Below, one piece after another: positions 11,640-22,805 of a stretch of DNA of 64,000 nt. How positions within the stretch are numbered: the stretch's first letter is position 1; the number at the start of each line of letters is the position of its first letter. The notes below the pieces were generated by a model that was not told the DNA's origin, did not search any database, and saw nothing but the letters and a program-made list of their open reading frames with translations. The DNA comes from Owenia fusiformis (taxonomy: Eukaryota > Annelida > Polychaeta > Sabellida > Oweniidae), in contig CAIIXF020000002.1 in the NCBI GenBank assembly GCA_903813345.2, forward strand, positions 21,590,455 to 21,654,454, written 5' to 3'. The position numbers were made by a program, and so were the translations under genes.

Positions 11640-13254
11640 CTGGAATGCAGAGAGAAAGGATATATTGAATGATCATTGTATAATTGATTTTCGTCTCAAA
11701 TTAGAGGATTTTTAAACTTAATACCTGGGGTCAGTGATAATTACTGCTCTTAAAATCATAACTTACATCGCCACTAGACTTTGCCAAAACCTTCTTTTTC
11801 ATCATCCGATTTTTGCAAAAAAATAAATATCGTAATATTTATTGTTCCATCAGAGTTACATGTTTTATGAATTTTCTTTTAAGTATAAGATCTACTAAGC
11901 AATCAATAACACATGCAATGTCACCAGTGGGCAAAAGTCAACCTTATAGCTATAAAATAATCAGTCTGGATCTACTTACCTGAAATAAACATTTATGGGT
12001 GAAGTTATGATCACAAAAAATATTCCATTCCTGTTTTTTTTAAGAATTACAGAACATCATAAACATCGCATTAACATGCAAAATGTCACAACCTGCCATT
12101 TGTTACAGACATTTGTTACATTTGTCACCACTTATGTCTGAATGAACAAAGAAAAACAACAATTGTAGCTTGAACACTTTTCGCATACTGCAGAAAAGTT
12201 TCCACAATTATTTTATTACAGGTAATAAAAACCTATCCCCACATATTATAAAGCAAAGAAGCTTTTATTAAACCAATAAATAAATCTAAAGCCAATGATA
12301 TAAATTAAAAATCAGTTAAGTTGTCAATAGGATCATGTACAGTCCTTAGAGCTTTAGATTCATTCAATTGGAAATGTTCGATAAATTAAGAAATTAATTA
12401 AAGGGGCAATAAGGCTTGTAGAGAGAAAATAGGAAAATTTTAACTTTTTCTGAGCTATCAAGGCAACAGTTGGCTTAACATCTTCTTCGACATACCTATT
12501 TTCTTAAAATGTATGGATAAACGATCAATTTCGGCATTAAAAAGTGTAAATTCAGTTCAAAGCTTCAAAAAGGGGACGTCCACTTTTATATTTTTAAGAT
12601 CCACCATGTTTCAAGAGGAATATAAGCTGAAATAATGATTATCTAGGGGGTTTCTTAGTAGAAAATAAAAATAGATGTTAGTCTTGATGAAATATCCAAA
12701 CTTAAATATATTTTGACAGTGGTCCATGATCGTTGAATGGCCCCTCTGCACTACTTGTTGCACCTTTAAGTTATTTTAACCAGTTTTGTCTATAAGGTTT
12801 TAGAGCACGACTAATATTACTACTGCCATGTATTTATCATTAATCTATATACATGTAGTCCTTTAAAAGTATCTAGCATAACCAATACCGGCAACTGCCA
12901 TGTACTTATAATCTATATAGGGAGTCCCCTATTGAGCTTTGAGATGAGAAAGTTTTTAAGAGGTTCTAGTTCTGCAAAAGCATTGCATGTTGTATTTTGA
13001 GATACTGGGGCCTGTGTTGGTAAAATGGTTCTATGTTTTCTTTTCCTTGCCGTTTTGTTGATCTTTCCCTTTGGCACTTAGGTATAAATATTTGTCCAAA
13101 ATCTATTTGTTTCACACCTCCAGTCAGCAGTCTGACGCTACAATCACCCCTCACATGAGAGTCAGTTCTACAATCTACATGTATACATGTACACACATAT
13201 CTGTTGAAGGTCAATTGCCATTTACCCACCATATAAACACATAGGCTCAATCTA
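11640..13254 (-). other. Intron upstream of T11 and 3' UTR of T10
   Basis: No further exon recognised. The part next to 13254 is the likely 3' UTR of T10. A fragment of the ATGCAAAATGTCAC repeat family lies at 12068-12133, and a TTAAAGGGGCAATAAGGC / TTAAAGGTGCAACAAG inverted pair at about 12398 and 12770 marks a probable old MITE. Confidence 0.5.
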
Positions 13255-13772
13255 TCAATTCCAAACATTGGATTGGTGACATTTTTTGAAATGTTTTTTC
13301 AAACTCTGTTCGTATTTATATTTTTTCTTGCAAACACAGACAAACAATTCCTTGCTTGGATCATGAAAAAATCGAATATGTTTTTGCAAATATTCTTTGT
13401 TTTTGAATGACCTTGGTTCTTCATCCAATTCCAAATCTTCGTTTAACTTAAGGCAAATTTCGCAAAAATACTTATTATCTGAATGTAAACTCTCATGCCT
13501 TTTTAGCCCATCTTTACGACTGAATGTCTGATAACACGTTTGACACGTATGTTTGTTTTCTTCCTTTGGAAGATGCGTGCACTGAATGTGCCGAAAGAGA
13601 TGTTCCTTTCTTTTGTATTGTTTTTCGCATTGGTCACAGGAAAATGTTTCAGCGCTCGGATTGTGCTTCCCTCCAATATGACGCTGTAGATTATTCCGGC
13701 TTGAAAATGCTTCCCCACAGATGTGACACATGTGTGGCATTCCAAACATATTAACCAAGGATACGTTCATAT
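13255..13772 (-). CDS. Terminal cassette T10: five C2H2-type fingers
   Basis: Acceptor TTTTCAATTGTGCTTCCAG, then AT ATG AAC, giving Asp at the junction. This is the longest single-exon cassette (171 residues). Fingers in order: CHICGEAF...RHIGGKH, CDQCEKQY...RHIQCTH and CQTCYQTF...RHESLH are canonical. The fourth, CEICLKLN..., carries an insertion of about a dozen acidic residues (EDLELDEEPRS) before the helix and KHIRFFH. The fifth begins C-x-C (CVCKKKYKYE) and ends HFKKCH, so it is atypical. Linkers are not TGEKP type. An in-frame ATG near the acceptor could in principle start a short protein, but the acceptor and phase match argue for splicing. Confidence 0.87.
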
Positions 13773-15372
13773 CTGGAAGCACAATTGAAAATTATTAACA
13801 CACCTGTATATATGGACACTCATCATCTCATCCGAAAATCTCTTAATAGAACACTTTTTCTCAGTTCCAGTTTTTGTCTCCTATCAATGACTCACATATT
13901 AAAAAAAGAAATGTGAACACATGCTCTTTGGAACAGTTTTGGTTGGTGCTAAGGACATTCATATAAGATAGGTTTTACTGTATCTTATCAATCAATTTTT
14001 CTTATTTCTAACATACTACGGGATGATTATTGTATTCTTCAACAATTTCACAACTCTAATTCAATGAATGGGACAACTTTAAAAGAACATGTACTTCTCT
14101 TCCATCTATACAGTATACAAGTATAAGGCATTTTGCAATCTGGGTGAAGAAAGGTCTGATCTATATATGACCTTATTCAGTGTTCATCAAGTATCACATG
14201 ACAATGATCGATTGTTTTTTTATGACAATTTTTGGCATTTCAAGAGAAATAAATACTGCTCAAATACAAGAAATTTGAATAAGTACTTTAATGTATCCAG
14301 ATATTAAGTCATCATTTGTGTGATCCCATTAATATTTTTATTCAGTGTTTTGAACATTTTGTAAAGCATTTCAAAAACCAGCAATGGCTTGTCATCTATA
14401 GGTATTTATTACAAGTCATATGGACCTCAACTGCTTGATTTATAGTGAAGTTTGACTTTTGGACACATTGACATTGCAATTCTAATAACAATACATCTCA
14501 TACAATAATACATTTTACCATACGATGGGCTTATTCATTAAGGTAAGTCTGCATGTTCGGAAATTTGCTGCATTCCTCAATTGAGTCACATGTTATTCTT
14601 CATAAGGTCATTGAATTTTCTTGTTTTCTACCTTACAAAAAAAAACTTCTTAACAGTCTTTTCTAGGTACATAAGTTCACTCTTTGTGCAAAACTGAAAG
14701 TTGGAGACAATGTGGAAAAGGAGTGATTCCTATTTGAAAAATAACATGTGACTCGATTGAGGATTGCAGCAAAATTACGAAGGTGTAAACTTACCTTAAG
14801 TGATTTATTGATAAAGCGTCTCACAAAATATTCTCAGATATTTTTTCTAATAAAAATTATTCATTCAACAAAATTCATATTGTCAGATTTTTACGAGCTA
14901 TTTCTAGCGTTTTATAGAGCAAAATATCCACAATAGCACAGTATACGTACAACATGAGTTTAGAGATGTATGCCATTACTTCACTACAGCTCAATGTTTT
15001 CAAATCATACATACAAAACAAATAATATACACTAATGTAAATTTTATTTTTGTATCTACGATGTCATATTGTTACATGTATAACATATTGTATTATAAAT
15101 AAGCCTGTTTATTTGGTAAAACCATTCTATTGTATTAAAACAACATGAAATACTGATAGTCTGATACACAGTGAAGCCTGTGAAGTAGAACACCTCTGTT
15201 AGTAGAACACTTTTATGAGTCCCAAAACAAAACATGAGTCCCAAAACTTAATTTTAAATGAACCTCCATAAGCGGAACACCTCCCAAGTAGAACACTACC
15301 AATTACTGATGATACTCATACATACAGAAAATTATTCATCAGGTCGTCGTCACATGTCAATCATTCAATCAA
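13773..15372 (-). other. Intron between T9 and T10
   Basis: No exon recognised on either strand. It contains a copy of the AGTAGAACACCTC repeat family at about 15170-15300. A TTTATT (AATAAA on the minus strand) at 15108-15113 could serve as the poly(A) signal for the T9 transcript, 260 bases past its stop. Confidence 0.5.
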
Positions 15373-15695
15373 TTACATATTCCCAGAATCACCCATTGTG
15401 CTCTCAAAGAGAAATGAAAAATGTTCTGGCATGTGTACATTGCTTGTTCCTGTATCTTCCCTTTTAGTGTTATCACTTGAGTTTCCTGTGTCAATTAGTA
15501 GCTTATGCACTGTCTTCTCATGTCTATATTGACTGGATGATCTGTTGAACATACGTGGGCAATATTTACACTTGAATGGCTTCTCGCCAGTATGGATCCT
15601 CATATGCGTTCTTAATGTTCCTGGCGCAGTGAATGTTTTCAAACATAACTGACACTGTAAGTTATTTTTTCGAGGTATGTTTTCTGTTCGCTTAG
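15373..15695 (-). CDS. Terminal cassette T9: two C2H2 fingers, TGEKP linker
   Basis: Acceptor TAATTTCTATTTCCAG, then CT AAG CGA, giving Ala at the junction. A basic lead (KRTENIPRKN) precedes finger 1 ([17 protein letters not shown]...RIH), the canonical linker TGEKPF, and finger 2 (CKYCPRMFNRSSSQYRH...TVH). A Ser/Thr/Asp-rich tail of about 40 residues follows, ending in GDSGNM. Its finger block is nearly identical to T8, so the two arose by a recent tandem exon duplication. The tail is the main difference. Confidence 0.88.
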
Positions 15696-16689
15696 CTGGA
15701 AATAGAAATTATAATCATATTTTAATCCATGGTGAGACTATAGACACAAGACATCTTTGCATTGATTATACAATTTTCTGCTAACTTGTCTACTGGTTTC
15801 TTGTGTTGATAGAATATAATATATGTTTTCTCATCGATTTCTAAACTAAGATCAAACAGATCAAACAGATTCTCATACAGATATATACCATTTAAAGATG
15901 TGCTGTTTAATATCCACATTCCTCTATTTACGGTATATACTTTTGAGACGTGTTGATTACTGCATTCATTTCCCTTTCATTCAAGAGGTCTAAGTTCTAA
16001 AATCTTGTATTGTACTTGCTGTAATATAATATTGTTTAATGCCCTTTAGATGACTCTGTATTCCCAGCTCACACAGGACCTTTAATTAGGCTAATTACAA
16101 AAAAAAATTAAACGAGGCATCAACCTGCAAAATGTCACCACCTACTATTTGTTACAGACACAAACTGCTGAATTCCAACCACAGGTTTTTCTTCATTAAG
16201 ATTAAGGCACATTGCTATATACTAGAATAGTAGAACTACCATACAATAGGCCACACTCTGATTTGACAATTACAAAATAGAACACAGAGTATAGAGGGAC
16301 TGACTTGCTACAACAACTATATATCATATAGGTGCATGCCCAGAATTTTACACTGGGGTTCATCAAGAAAAAAAAACAAAAAAACTCCATCATCATAGCT
16401 TACACCTCTAGATTCCACCTGGCTTCTTGAACTCTCTCACCGCCCAACATGCCTCCCCCTTCTGAAGCTCATGTTATAACACCAATAAATTCACAAATAA
16501 GCTTTGTAATAGTACAACAAAATTGCATTGCTCCTTCCTTATGGTACAATCATTTTGTATTGTAATTATGGCACAATCATTTAGCATTTTTATCCAGTAA
16601 TTATGGCAAAATCCTTGTTATCCAGTAATTATGGCACTGTTATCTATTAATTATTTCTTTATTCCTTGATCCTCAATTTTTCCTATCTC
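15696..16689 (-). other. Intron between T8 and T9
   Basis: No exon recognised. A fragment of the ATGCAAAATGTCACCACC repeat family lies at 16117-16180. ATTATGGCA-type short repeats run at 16540-16640. AATAAA on the minus strand at 16663-16658 is 27 bases past the T8 stop. Confidence 0.5.
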
Positions 16690-16892
16690 CTAGTTTGAAT
16701 CTCTATTCTTGTGTACAGTTTTCTCATGTCTATACTGGCTTGACGATTGATTGAAGACACGTCCGCAATATTTACACTTGAATGGCTTCTCGCCAGTATG
16801 GATCCTCATATGCGTTCTTAATGTTCCCGATGCAGTGAACGTTTTCAAACATAACTGACACTGTAAGTTATTTGTCGGATCCATTTTGGGCA
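16690..16892 (-). CDS. Terminal cassette T8: two C2H2 fingers, TGEKP linker
   Basis: Acceptor TTTTTATTTCCAG, then TG CCC AAA ATG, giving Val at the junction. Finger 1 ([17 protein letters not shown]...RIH), TGEKPF, finger 2 ([17 protein letters not shown]...TVH), then only KNRDSN and a stop. It is the sister of T9: the finger regions differ at only a few residues, mostly in the second finger (PRMFNR against GRVFNQ). Helix residues likely to contact DNA are almost unchanged, so both isoforms may recognise the same site with different tails. Confidence 0.88.
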
Positions 16893-18010
16893 CTGGAAAT
16901 AAAAATGAATCCTGATTTGAGTTACTAACAGTTATATTAAGGTTGGCCTAGATGGATGAATTTTGAGCATTTTTTAAGATGTCATTAGGGAGCATATCTA
17001 CAACAACACAAGTCAAGTAAATTAGTAGCCAGAGCAGAAATTCTATATTGCTACTATTGATCTTGATGTAATTACTAACTAAATGTTTTTTTTAATTGAT
17101 TTTAGTAACAACACATTCAATAATAACAAAAAGATATATGTCTATCTCCATTATGTTTCTGGATCTCTTAGTGTCTCTATAATGAAACCTTTAAATACAT
17201 ATGGCTATCAAGGCAACGGTTCTGTAAGGTTGTCTTTTCTAATGCTACTAGATCAGGATTCAAATTAGGACAGAGAGATTAATCAAATTTTGGTTAAAAG
17301 TCGCTATCCCCAAACCGAGCACTCTAGACTGTTCTGCCTGTTGCTAAACCTCAGAGAAAATAAATCCAAGACAAACGACTCTAATCAATAATGACATTTT
17401 AGGAAATCTTACAGCATATAAGTGTCTTAAGATTCTCTTCAAAAGCATTGGTTATCAGAACATTGTCTTAGATTCTTACTCCAGACATACGCAAAGCTCT
17501 TTATCAATATTGACCATACATCCCAATCAAGGCATTAACATGCAAAATGTTACCACCTGTCATTTGTTACAGATGCTGAACACAAACCGGAGAAAATCAT
17601 CCACAAAAGATGTGGAGAGAATAACAATATGTCACCCATTGTGGTGGCGACATAAAAACCATATCTTGTAACTAATAACTAAATCACTTATCACATGGAG
17701 GATATCATCTACCTCAAACCCAGCCAAGTATGAGACTCCAGTAACTATAGTAATTCAGTTGTTTATTTCATATTCTTAATTGCATTCAAAATCGAAAGCA
17801 TATTTGTATATTTAAGCTTAATAAAAATACTATCTTTATCTCAGTTTAATTATTCTCTAAACCGGAGTTTATGCTATGGAGTACTGGAGAAAATGTCAAC
17901 ATCATTCAGTTTTCATCAGAAAACCATCACTCTGTTTTGGTTTACCATCACTCTATTTTGCAAAACCATCACTCTGTTTTGCAAAACCATCACTCTGTTT
18001 TGCAAAACCA
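16893..18010 (-). other. Intron between T7 and T8
   Basis: No exon recognised. It holds a near-complete copy of the ATGTCACCAC repeat family (17530-17662) and ends in the 21-bp minisatellite into which T7 runs. A minus-strand AATAAA at 17767-17762 could end the T7 transcript. Confidence 0.5.
17530..17662. repeat. Copy of the ATGCAAAATGTCACCACC repeat family
   Basis: About 130 bp starting ATTAACATGCAAAATGT, with CATTTGTTACAGATGCTGAAC in the body and a short hairpin (ATGTCACCCATTGTGGTGGCGACAT) at the end. Other copies in this window are at 29707-29838, 32098-32250, 61541-61705 and, inverted, 54232-54360. Fragments lie at 10338, 12068, 16117 and 18260. Confidence 0.7.
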
Positions 18011-18035
18011 TCACTCTGTTTTGCTAACCCATCCC
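17921..18035. repeat. 21-bp minisatellite overlapping the T7 stop
   Basis: Five tandem copies of about 21 bp around the core CCATCACTCTGTTTTGCAAAA, with the outer copies diverged. Read on the minus strand in the T7 frame, every unit carries AAA ACA GAG TGA, so the first unit supplies the T7 stop and the rest lie in its 3' UTR. Confidence 0.85.
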
Positions 18036-18228
18036 CCTGTTATATTTGTGTGGTGTTTATCCATGTGTTGTTTCATTTTAAAGTTTGTAGTATACACCTT
18101 TGTACATTTAGGGCAACTGAACTTTTTCTGCAAGTGTTTAGAATATAAATGTCTATTTTTATTTCCAATGGAAGAGAAACTTTTCAGGCAAAAGTCACAT
18201 ATGAATTCCTTTGATCTGCTGAGTGGAC
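18011..18228 (-). CDS. Terminal cassette T7: two C2H2 fingers
   Basis: Found by reading from the acceptor (TTTATTTGATTTCCAG), since no useful ATG exists. The exon starts GT CCA CTC, giving Gly at the junction, and encodes 71 residues: finger 1 CDFCLKSFSS...NRHLYSKH, spacer LQKK, finger 2 CPKCTKVYTT...QHMDKHH, then a short tail ending VSKTE. The two-finger form (R-x-RH helix, then a CP-x-C finger with an aromatic) is shared with T2, T4 and T5. The tail and stop come from the 21-bp minisatellite. Confidence 0.85.
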
Positions 18229-18852
18229 CTGGAAATCAAATAAAACAAGGAATTAACAAGGCATTAACATGCAAAATGTAACCACCTGTCATTTGATTTG
18301 ATTTGATTTGAAAACTATATTTATTCTGGGTAGCTCTATCAGTACAAATTAACAAAACTGGTCTTCCTAGAGGCCCAGCGTCATTTGATGTTATGATTTG
18401 TGATATGACAGTGTCAGTGTAGAATCTTTGAAATTAATGAACCAATAAGGGACGAAAATAATAGAGGAAATATGCAAAATCATTTCTGTTTGGAAATGGC
18501 TTTGTTTAGCTGTGGGTCTCATAGACTGAAATAAGTGATTTCATCGTCTGGTGATATTGGATTTTCTGACACTGAATTGCTGTTTTGAATTTGACAATGC
18601 TTGCGACTGATCTGTTCAAGTTTTGCAGACTTGGTGGTGATACTCGGCTACTTCATCTATTGCTGAGAAAGTACTTGTACTTGTCCAAAAAGCAGTTCAC
18701 TTTTGGGACACTTGTATAAAACTCATAAAAATATAGTACAGGTTTCTTAGATCATTTATTCAAATCAAGTAATCAAGTCAAGTAATTTAAAACTTTATAA
18801 AAAGACATGAACCGCCAGATTCTTGTTTCAGCTTTTATTATCAAAGTTAATA

Positions 18853-18960
18853 CAGAGTGAGCCAAAAGAAATATCCATACATAAGTTTTTTGAAAATGCA
18901 TGGATTTCAATGAAATTTTGCAAGGGTATGCAGGAATCAGGTTTTTTTTGGCTCACCATG
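18853..18960. mobile_element. Small TA-flanked MITE
   Basis: CAGAGTGAGCCAAAA at the left after TA and TTTTGGCTCACCATG at the right before TA form imperfect inverted ends about 108 bp apart. The type is Tc1/mariner-like by its TA duplication. Confidence 0.6.
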
Positions 18961-19057
18961 TATATGTACATGTACAGTGTAATTACAAGTTCATGAGGGT
19001 GTAAATTATCATGTTATGGCTGCAGTTGGCCGACAGATTAATCACTTTGTTAATATA

Positions 19058-19186
19058 CAGGGTGTCCCAGAACTCATGAGATACTAGTATAAGGCATTGG
19101 TGATTTTTCTTCAAATTTGGCAGACTTATTAAACATATATTGAGGAATAACTGACATGAATTTCAGGCTATTTCTGGGACACCCTG
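19058..19186. mobile_element. Small TA-flanked MITE
   Basis: The left end CAGGGTGTCCCAGAA follows TA and the right end TTTCTGGGACACCCTG precedes TA, 129 bp in all. Same CAGGGTGTC terminal class as the element at 671-1288, with a different interior. Confidence 0.75.
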
Positions 19187-19610
19187 TACCAAATATTTGC
19201 TTTGTGTGTAGTTGATTCTTTGTGTCTCTAAATGTAAGATATAACATATTTCATATTTATAACAGAGGAAGTATGCATTCTACAGATTAACATTGGCATA
19301 TATATTGATGTTTTGAAATATGAAGGACATTGTCAATGTTCCCATCAAATGATAAGGGCAGCATAAATACTGTCATTACCGTGACCCTACCAAAAAATAG
19401 TTGAATAAAAGGATGTTTTTACTTTTCTAGTGTCTCTTTTTGTATATACAAGTTTTGTATAGTTTTATTTTCAGTAGGCCTGTCCATAACCATTTGGTCA
19501 AATCATTTTTATTCATCATAGTTTTTCTTATTGTAATCAACTCATTTTTATCTCATCTCATTTATGTCATGTTGAAGGATTCTTCTTTTCAATCTTATCA
19601 ACGGATTCGC

Positions 19611-19951
19611 TCATTGATTTTTTCTGATTTTTTTCCCTGGTAGACGGGGAAGTTTTATATTCAGTAACATATGTTTAGATTGTTGTTTCCCGACTGAATC
19701 TTGCTGCACTTTGCTATTTGACTTTCTATGATTCTTGACCGCAATTTTATTCTTTGCTCTGATTTCTTGTAGCTTTTTTAATGAAAGTTCATCCCGAGGA
19801 ACGTATCTTAATTTATGTTGATCTCGATCTTTCTTAAGATATCCCTCAGGGTCCTGATCTTTCTTCCGTTGTCTATAAAGACGACATCGTTCGGCATTGG
19901 TGGTACGTGCCTTCGTTTGTGCTTTTGTTCGTGCTTTCCGAGCCTTTTGCC
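19611..19951 (-). CDS. Terminal cassette T6: basic C-terminus without zinc fingers
   Basis: Acceptor CTTGTATTTTTTAG, then GG CAA AAG, giving Gly at the junction. It encodes 112 residues and a stop, with no Cys/His finger. The segment is strongly basic: an Ala/Lys/Arg/Thr repeat (KARTKAQTKART), then NAERCRLYRQRKKD, a helical motif I know loosely from invertebrate transposon-associated and DNA-binding proteins, then a Lys/Asp-rich helix (LKKLQEIRAKNK) and a basic tail (PGKKIRKNQ). It is in the same phase as the finger cassettes and lies between them. It might bind DNA through the basic helix or give a finger-less isoform, as some insect lola isoforms do. Confidence 0.78.
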
Positions 19952-21341
19952 CTAAAAAATACAAGTTTGAAGTCATTGTCTATGTTCTTACTCATCTATG
20001 ATTTGTGACATGACAGTTTCTTAGAAATTGAGGAACCCGTTCATTAGGCTCCTTAATTGAGACAGCCCACCAGGCCATTTTTCAGTTTTTGAAAATCTCA
20101 AAAATACTTTTAATGTCCAAAATAATACGCTTTCAAAAATAATGATCATTAAAAATATATATATCTTTTATTGACTCAATAACCATGTCATGTAAAGTGT
20201 ACAAAAAAACTAACTAACCAAGGTGTGGAAACTATATAAGTTCTTTTTTTATGGAGTAGCTCTATCTGCTGCTAAAAGACAACTGATATTATAGGGACAG
20301 AAAATCAGGATGATAATCTAATGTTTCTTATATCTCTTTTTCAAATTTCCAGATAACAATTCCAGACAGATTTTACAAAGTACCTGGCTGGACCAACAGT
20401 CTTATTGTCATTGAAATTTCTGAGAGATTAATTTGTGCCGAAACAACTGATTATTTTCTTGACCCAATATGACTCAAAATACCAATGACCAGAAGCAACC
20501 AAAAGATGATTTTCCCAGAGTGCACTGAGAAATTTAAACATTTGTTTTTTTACTTCATGAAATTAATATGGTTGGCACGAGATACGTATAAGCGGTATAT
20601 AAGTGCTGTTGATATATTAAAAAAGTGTTCATTAAAAAGTGTAAATATGGTGAACTTATCATTTTAAATTTAATGCCTTAATAAATCTGGGGCACCTGTT
20701 ATTATAGACAACTGTAATAAATATGACAACTTCTGAATATCCATGATAATAAGTAGGCTCCAAATACAATACTTTCATAACATTATAATAACAATATTAT
20801 ATAATATTAGTGACAAATAACCCCAAAATAGAAATTAATGTTACGCTTTAAGCTTTTCACATCTTACACTTTATTTGTTAATAAATGGCAAGTAATCACT
20901 CGATGATTAAATTCAAATGTCCATTTCAAAACCTGCTAACAATTATTATCAAATGGCAAACAGAGTAGAAATTAGAAGAAATTATGGAGCGGTCACACTT
21001 AGGCCATGTGGGCTCACCGTTCGCCACTGTGTAAAAACTTTTGGGCCAGGAGGCAGGGCACGGCATAGACACACAGTGGGCAAAACAAAAAAAATTACAG
21101 CAAGATGATCCCTATCGCATCAAATACAAAATTAATTAATTAATTAAAACATGAAATTTTTAATTAGCCACACGGTGGCGAACGGTGAGCCCACACGGCA
21201 AGTGTGACCGCTACTTTACAGAGTAGAAATAAAAGTATGTTTTAGCTTTTCACACTTGTTAATTCTTAACCTTATACGTGTTAATAAAATGGCATATAAT
21301 CAAAGAATACAAACTGAAATTACATTGACACTCTCCACATC
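19952..21341 (-). other. Intron between T5 and T6
   Basis: No exon recognised. It contains an inverted-repeat MITE (20988-21212), whose flanks (about 20850-20975 and 21215-21300) look like a diverged local duplication of each other (both have AGCTTTTCACA, GTTAATAAA-TGGCA and CAGAGTAGAAAT). Confidence 0.45.
20988..21212. mobile_element. MITE with 45-bp inverted ends
   Basis: The left arm AGCGGTCACACTTAGGCC... and its inverse at the right (...AAGTGTGACCGCT) share the core GTGGGCTCACCGTTCGCCAC. The interior is short and non-coding. Confidence 0.75.
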
Positions 21342-21529
21342 TCACCTCTCTTTTGTACATTTCTTAAAATGTTTATCCATAGATGAATGGTATTTAAACA
21401 CATGTTTACATATAGGACATGAGTATGTCTTTCCTAGATGCTCAGCTCTCCTGTGCCTGTTTCGAGAGCGCAGACTTGCATATGACTTGCCACAAATGGT
21501 ACAATATACTTTTTGTTTATCCATCTTCA
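21342..21529 (-). CDS. Terminal cassette T5: two fingers (C2H2 and C2HC)
   Basis: Acceptor ATTTGTTGTTTTATAG, then TG AAG ATG GAT, giving Val at the junction. It encodes only 61 residues. Finger 1 is CTICGKSYAS...NRHRRAEH, spacer LGKT, finger 2 is CPICKHVFKY...KHFKKC, where the last ligand is Cys not His. The form matches T2, T4 and T7. An in-frame ATG lies right after the acceptor, but the phase-matched acceptor and the missing upstream promoter favour use as a spliced terminal exon. Confidence 0.87.
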
Positions 21530-22389
21530 CTATAAAACAACAAATTGTACAAATCTGTCAATTTTTCTGTCAATCAAAATTCAAAAAAAAAAAAACATTA
21601 ACAAAATCTTTTTCAAAGGTATAAATGGAAAATAATAGATAAAATATCAAGTGCTATATTCTAAAATACCACGAATTGACACGTTTTACCACCCATCAAA
21701 TAATTTGAAATTCCTTTCAACTATAGTACTTATATTTATAATTCAACATATAATCAATAAACATATATATTTAGGATTCTTTAGTCGTCAAAGGCATTGT
21801 ATAAGAAAGTAAAAGGGGGCAGGTATATGTAGTAGCTAGGCAAGCAGAATCAGGGCTAGGGCCCAAGTGTGACATAGGATAGTTTAGAGCTGCATTTTTG
21901 AATGCCCGAGGCACATTTAGTCACCGTGAAATCCAAATCTATATTACAATCAAAAATATCTGACCATTGCTGTTTCTGTTGCATCATTCAAAGTTTCTAG
22001 ATTAATTTCATGGTAGGCCTACTCCCAATGTTTTTTAATAGGCTTGGATTTAGTCATACCAACTTTAATTTGTTCAATAATTGCCCTGTCGTAAGTTTTT
22101 TCAATATGATCAGTGACACTGAACTACTGATTTCAATAGTATTAATGAAATAATAAGTGATTCTACTTAAAAGTGGAAAATATAGTGTTGAAATGTCTTA
22201 ACATTAATATCTGTTAATTAGATATATTAGAGTTGAACCCTTGTTGAAAGTAATGTTATCATATCATGTACGAAAGTCATCTTAACTGCATTCTTAATTG
22301 CATTCTACAGCTCTACGAAGTGCTGAAATGTTCTAAACGTTCAATTACTTGTTAAAAGTAATGTAATCATATCATATGTGAAAGTCATC
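21530..22389 (-). other. Intron between T4 and T5
   Basis: No exon or recognisable element was found in this AT-rich stretch. Confidence 0.45.
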
Positions 22390-22800
22390 TGAACTGCTTC
22401 TAGTATTCTAGTGCTCAAATTGCATTCTAGAGCTCAAATTATATTCTAGAGCTCAAATTCCATTGAAGAGCTCAAATTGTATTCTAGTGCTCAAATTGCA
22501 TAAGAGCTCAAATTGTATTCTAGTGCTCAATTTCCATTGTAGAGCTCAACTGGTATTCTAGTGCTCAAATTGCATTCTAGAGCTCAAATAGTATTCTAGT
22601 GCTCAAATTGCATTCTAGAGCTCAAATTGTATTCTAGGGCTCAGATTTCTTAAGTGTGGAAATGTTCTTCAAATTCAATTACTCAGAAATGTTATATCAT
22701 ATATGAAAGTCATCTCAACTGCTTCTAGTATTCTAGAGCTCAAATTCCATTATAGAGCTCAGATTGTATTCTAGAGCTCAAACTGCATTCTAGAGCTCCA
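22390..22800. repeat. 20-bp minisatellite in the T4 3' UTR
   Basis: About fifteen imperfect units of the type TTCTAGAGCTCAAATTGTA, alternating between AGAGCTC and AGTGCTC forms and interrupted near 22640-22720 by a unique segment. The array stops six bases before the T4 stop codon, so it should be transcribed as the 3' UTR of that isoform. Confidence 0.85.
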
Positions 22801-22805
22801 ATTGA

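Larger units (their letters stand above)
18229..19610 (-). other. Intron between T6 and T7
   Basis: No exon recognised. It holds a repeat-family fragment (18260-18300), a (TTTGA)n run and two small TA-flanked MITEs (listed separately). AATAAA on the minus strand at 19513-19508 lies about 100 bases past the T6 stop. Confidence 0.5.

Noticed and set aside
13503-13754. ORFs on both strands overlapping cassette T10 in other frames.
   Set aside because: They are shadows of the finger-coding frame, which has canonical Cys/His spacing and a proper acceptor.
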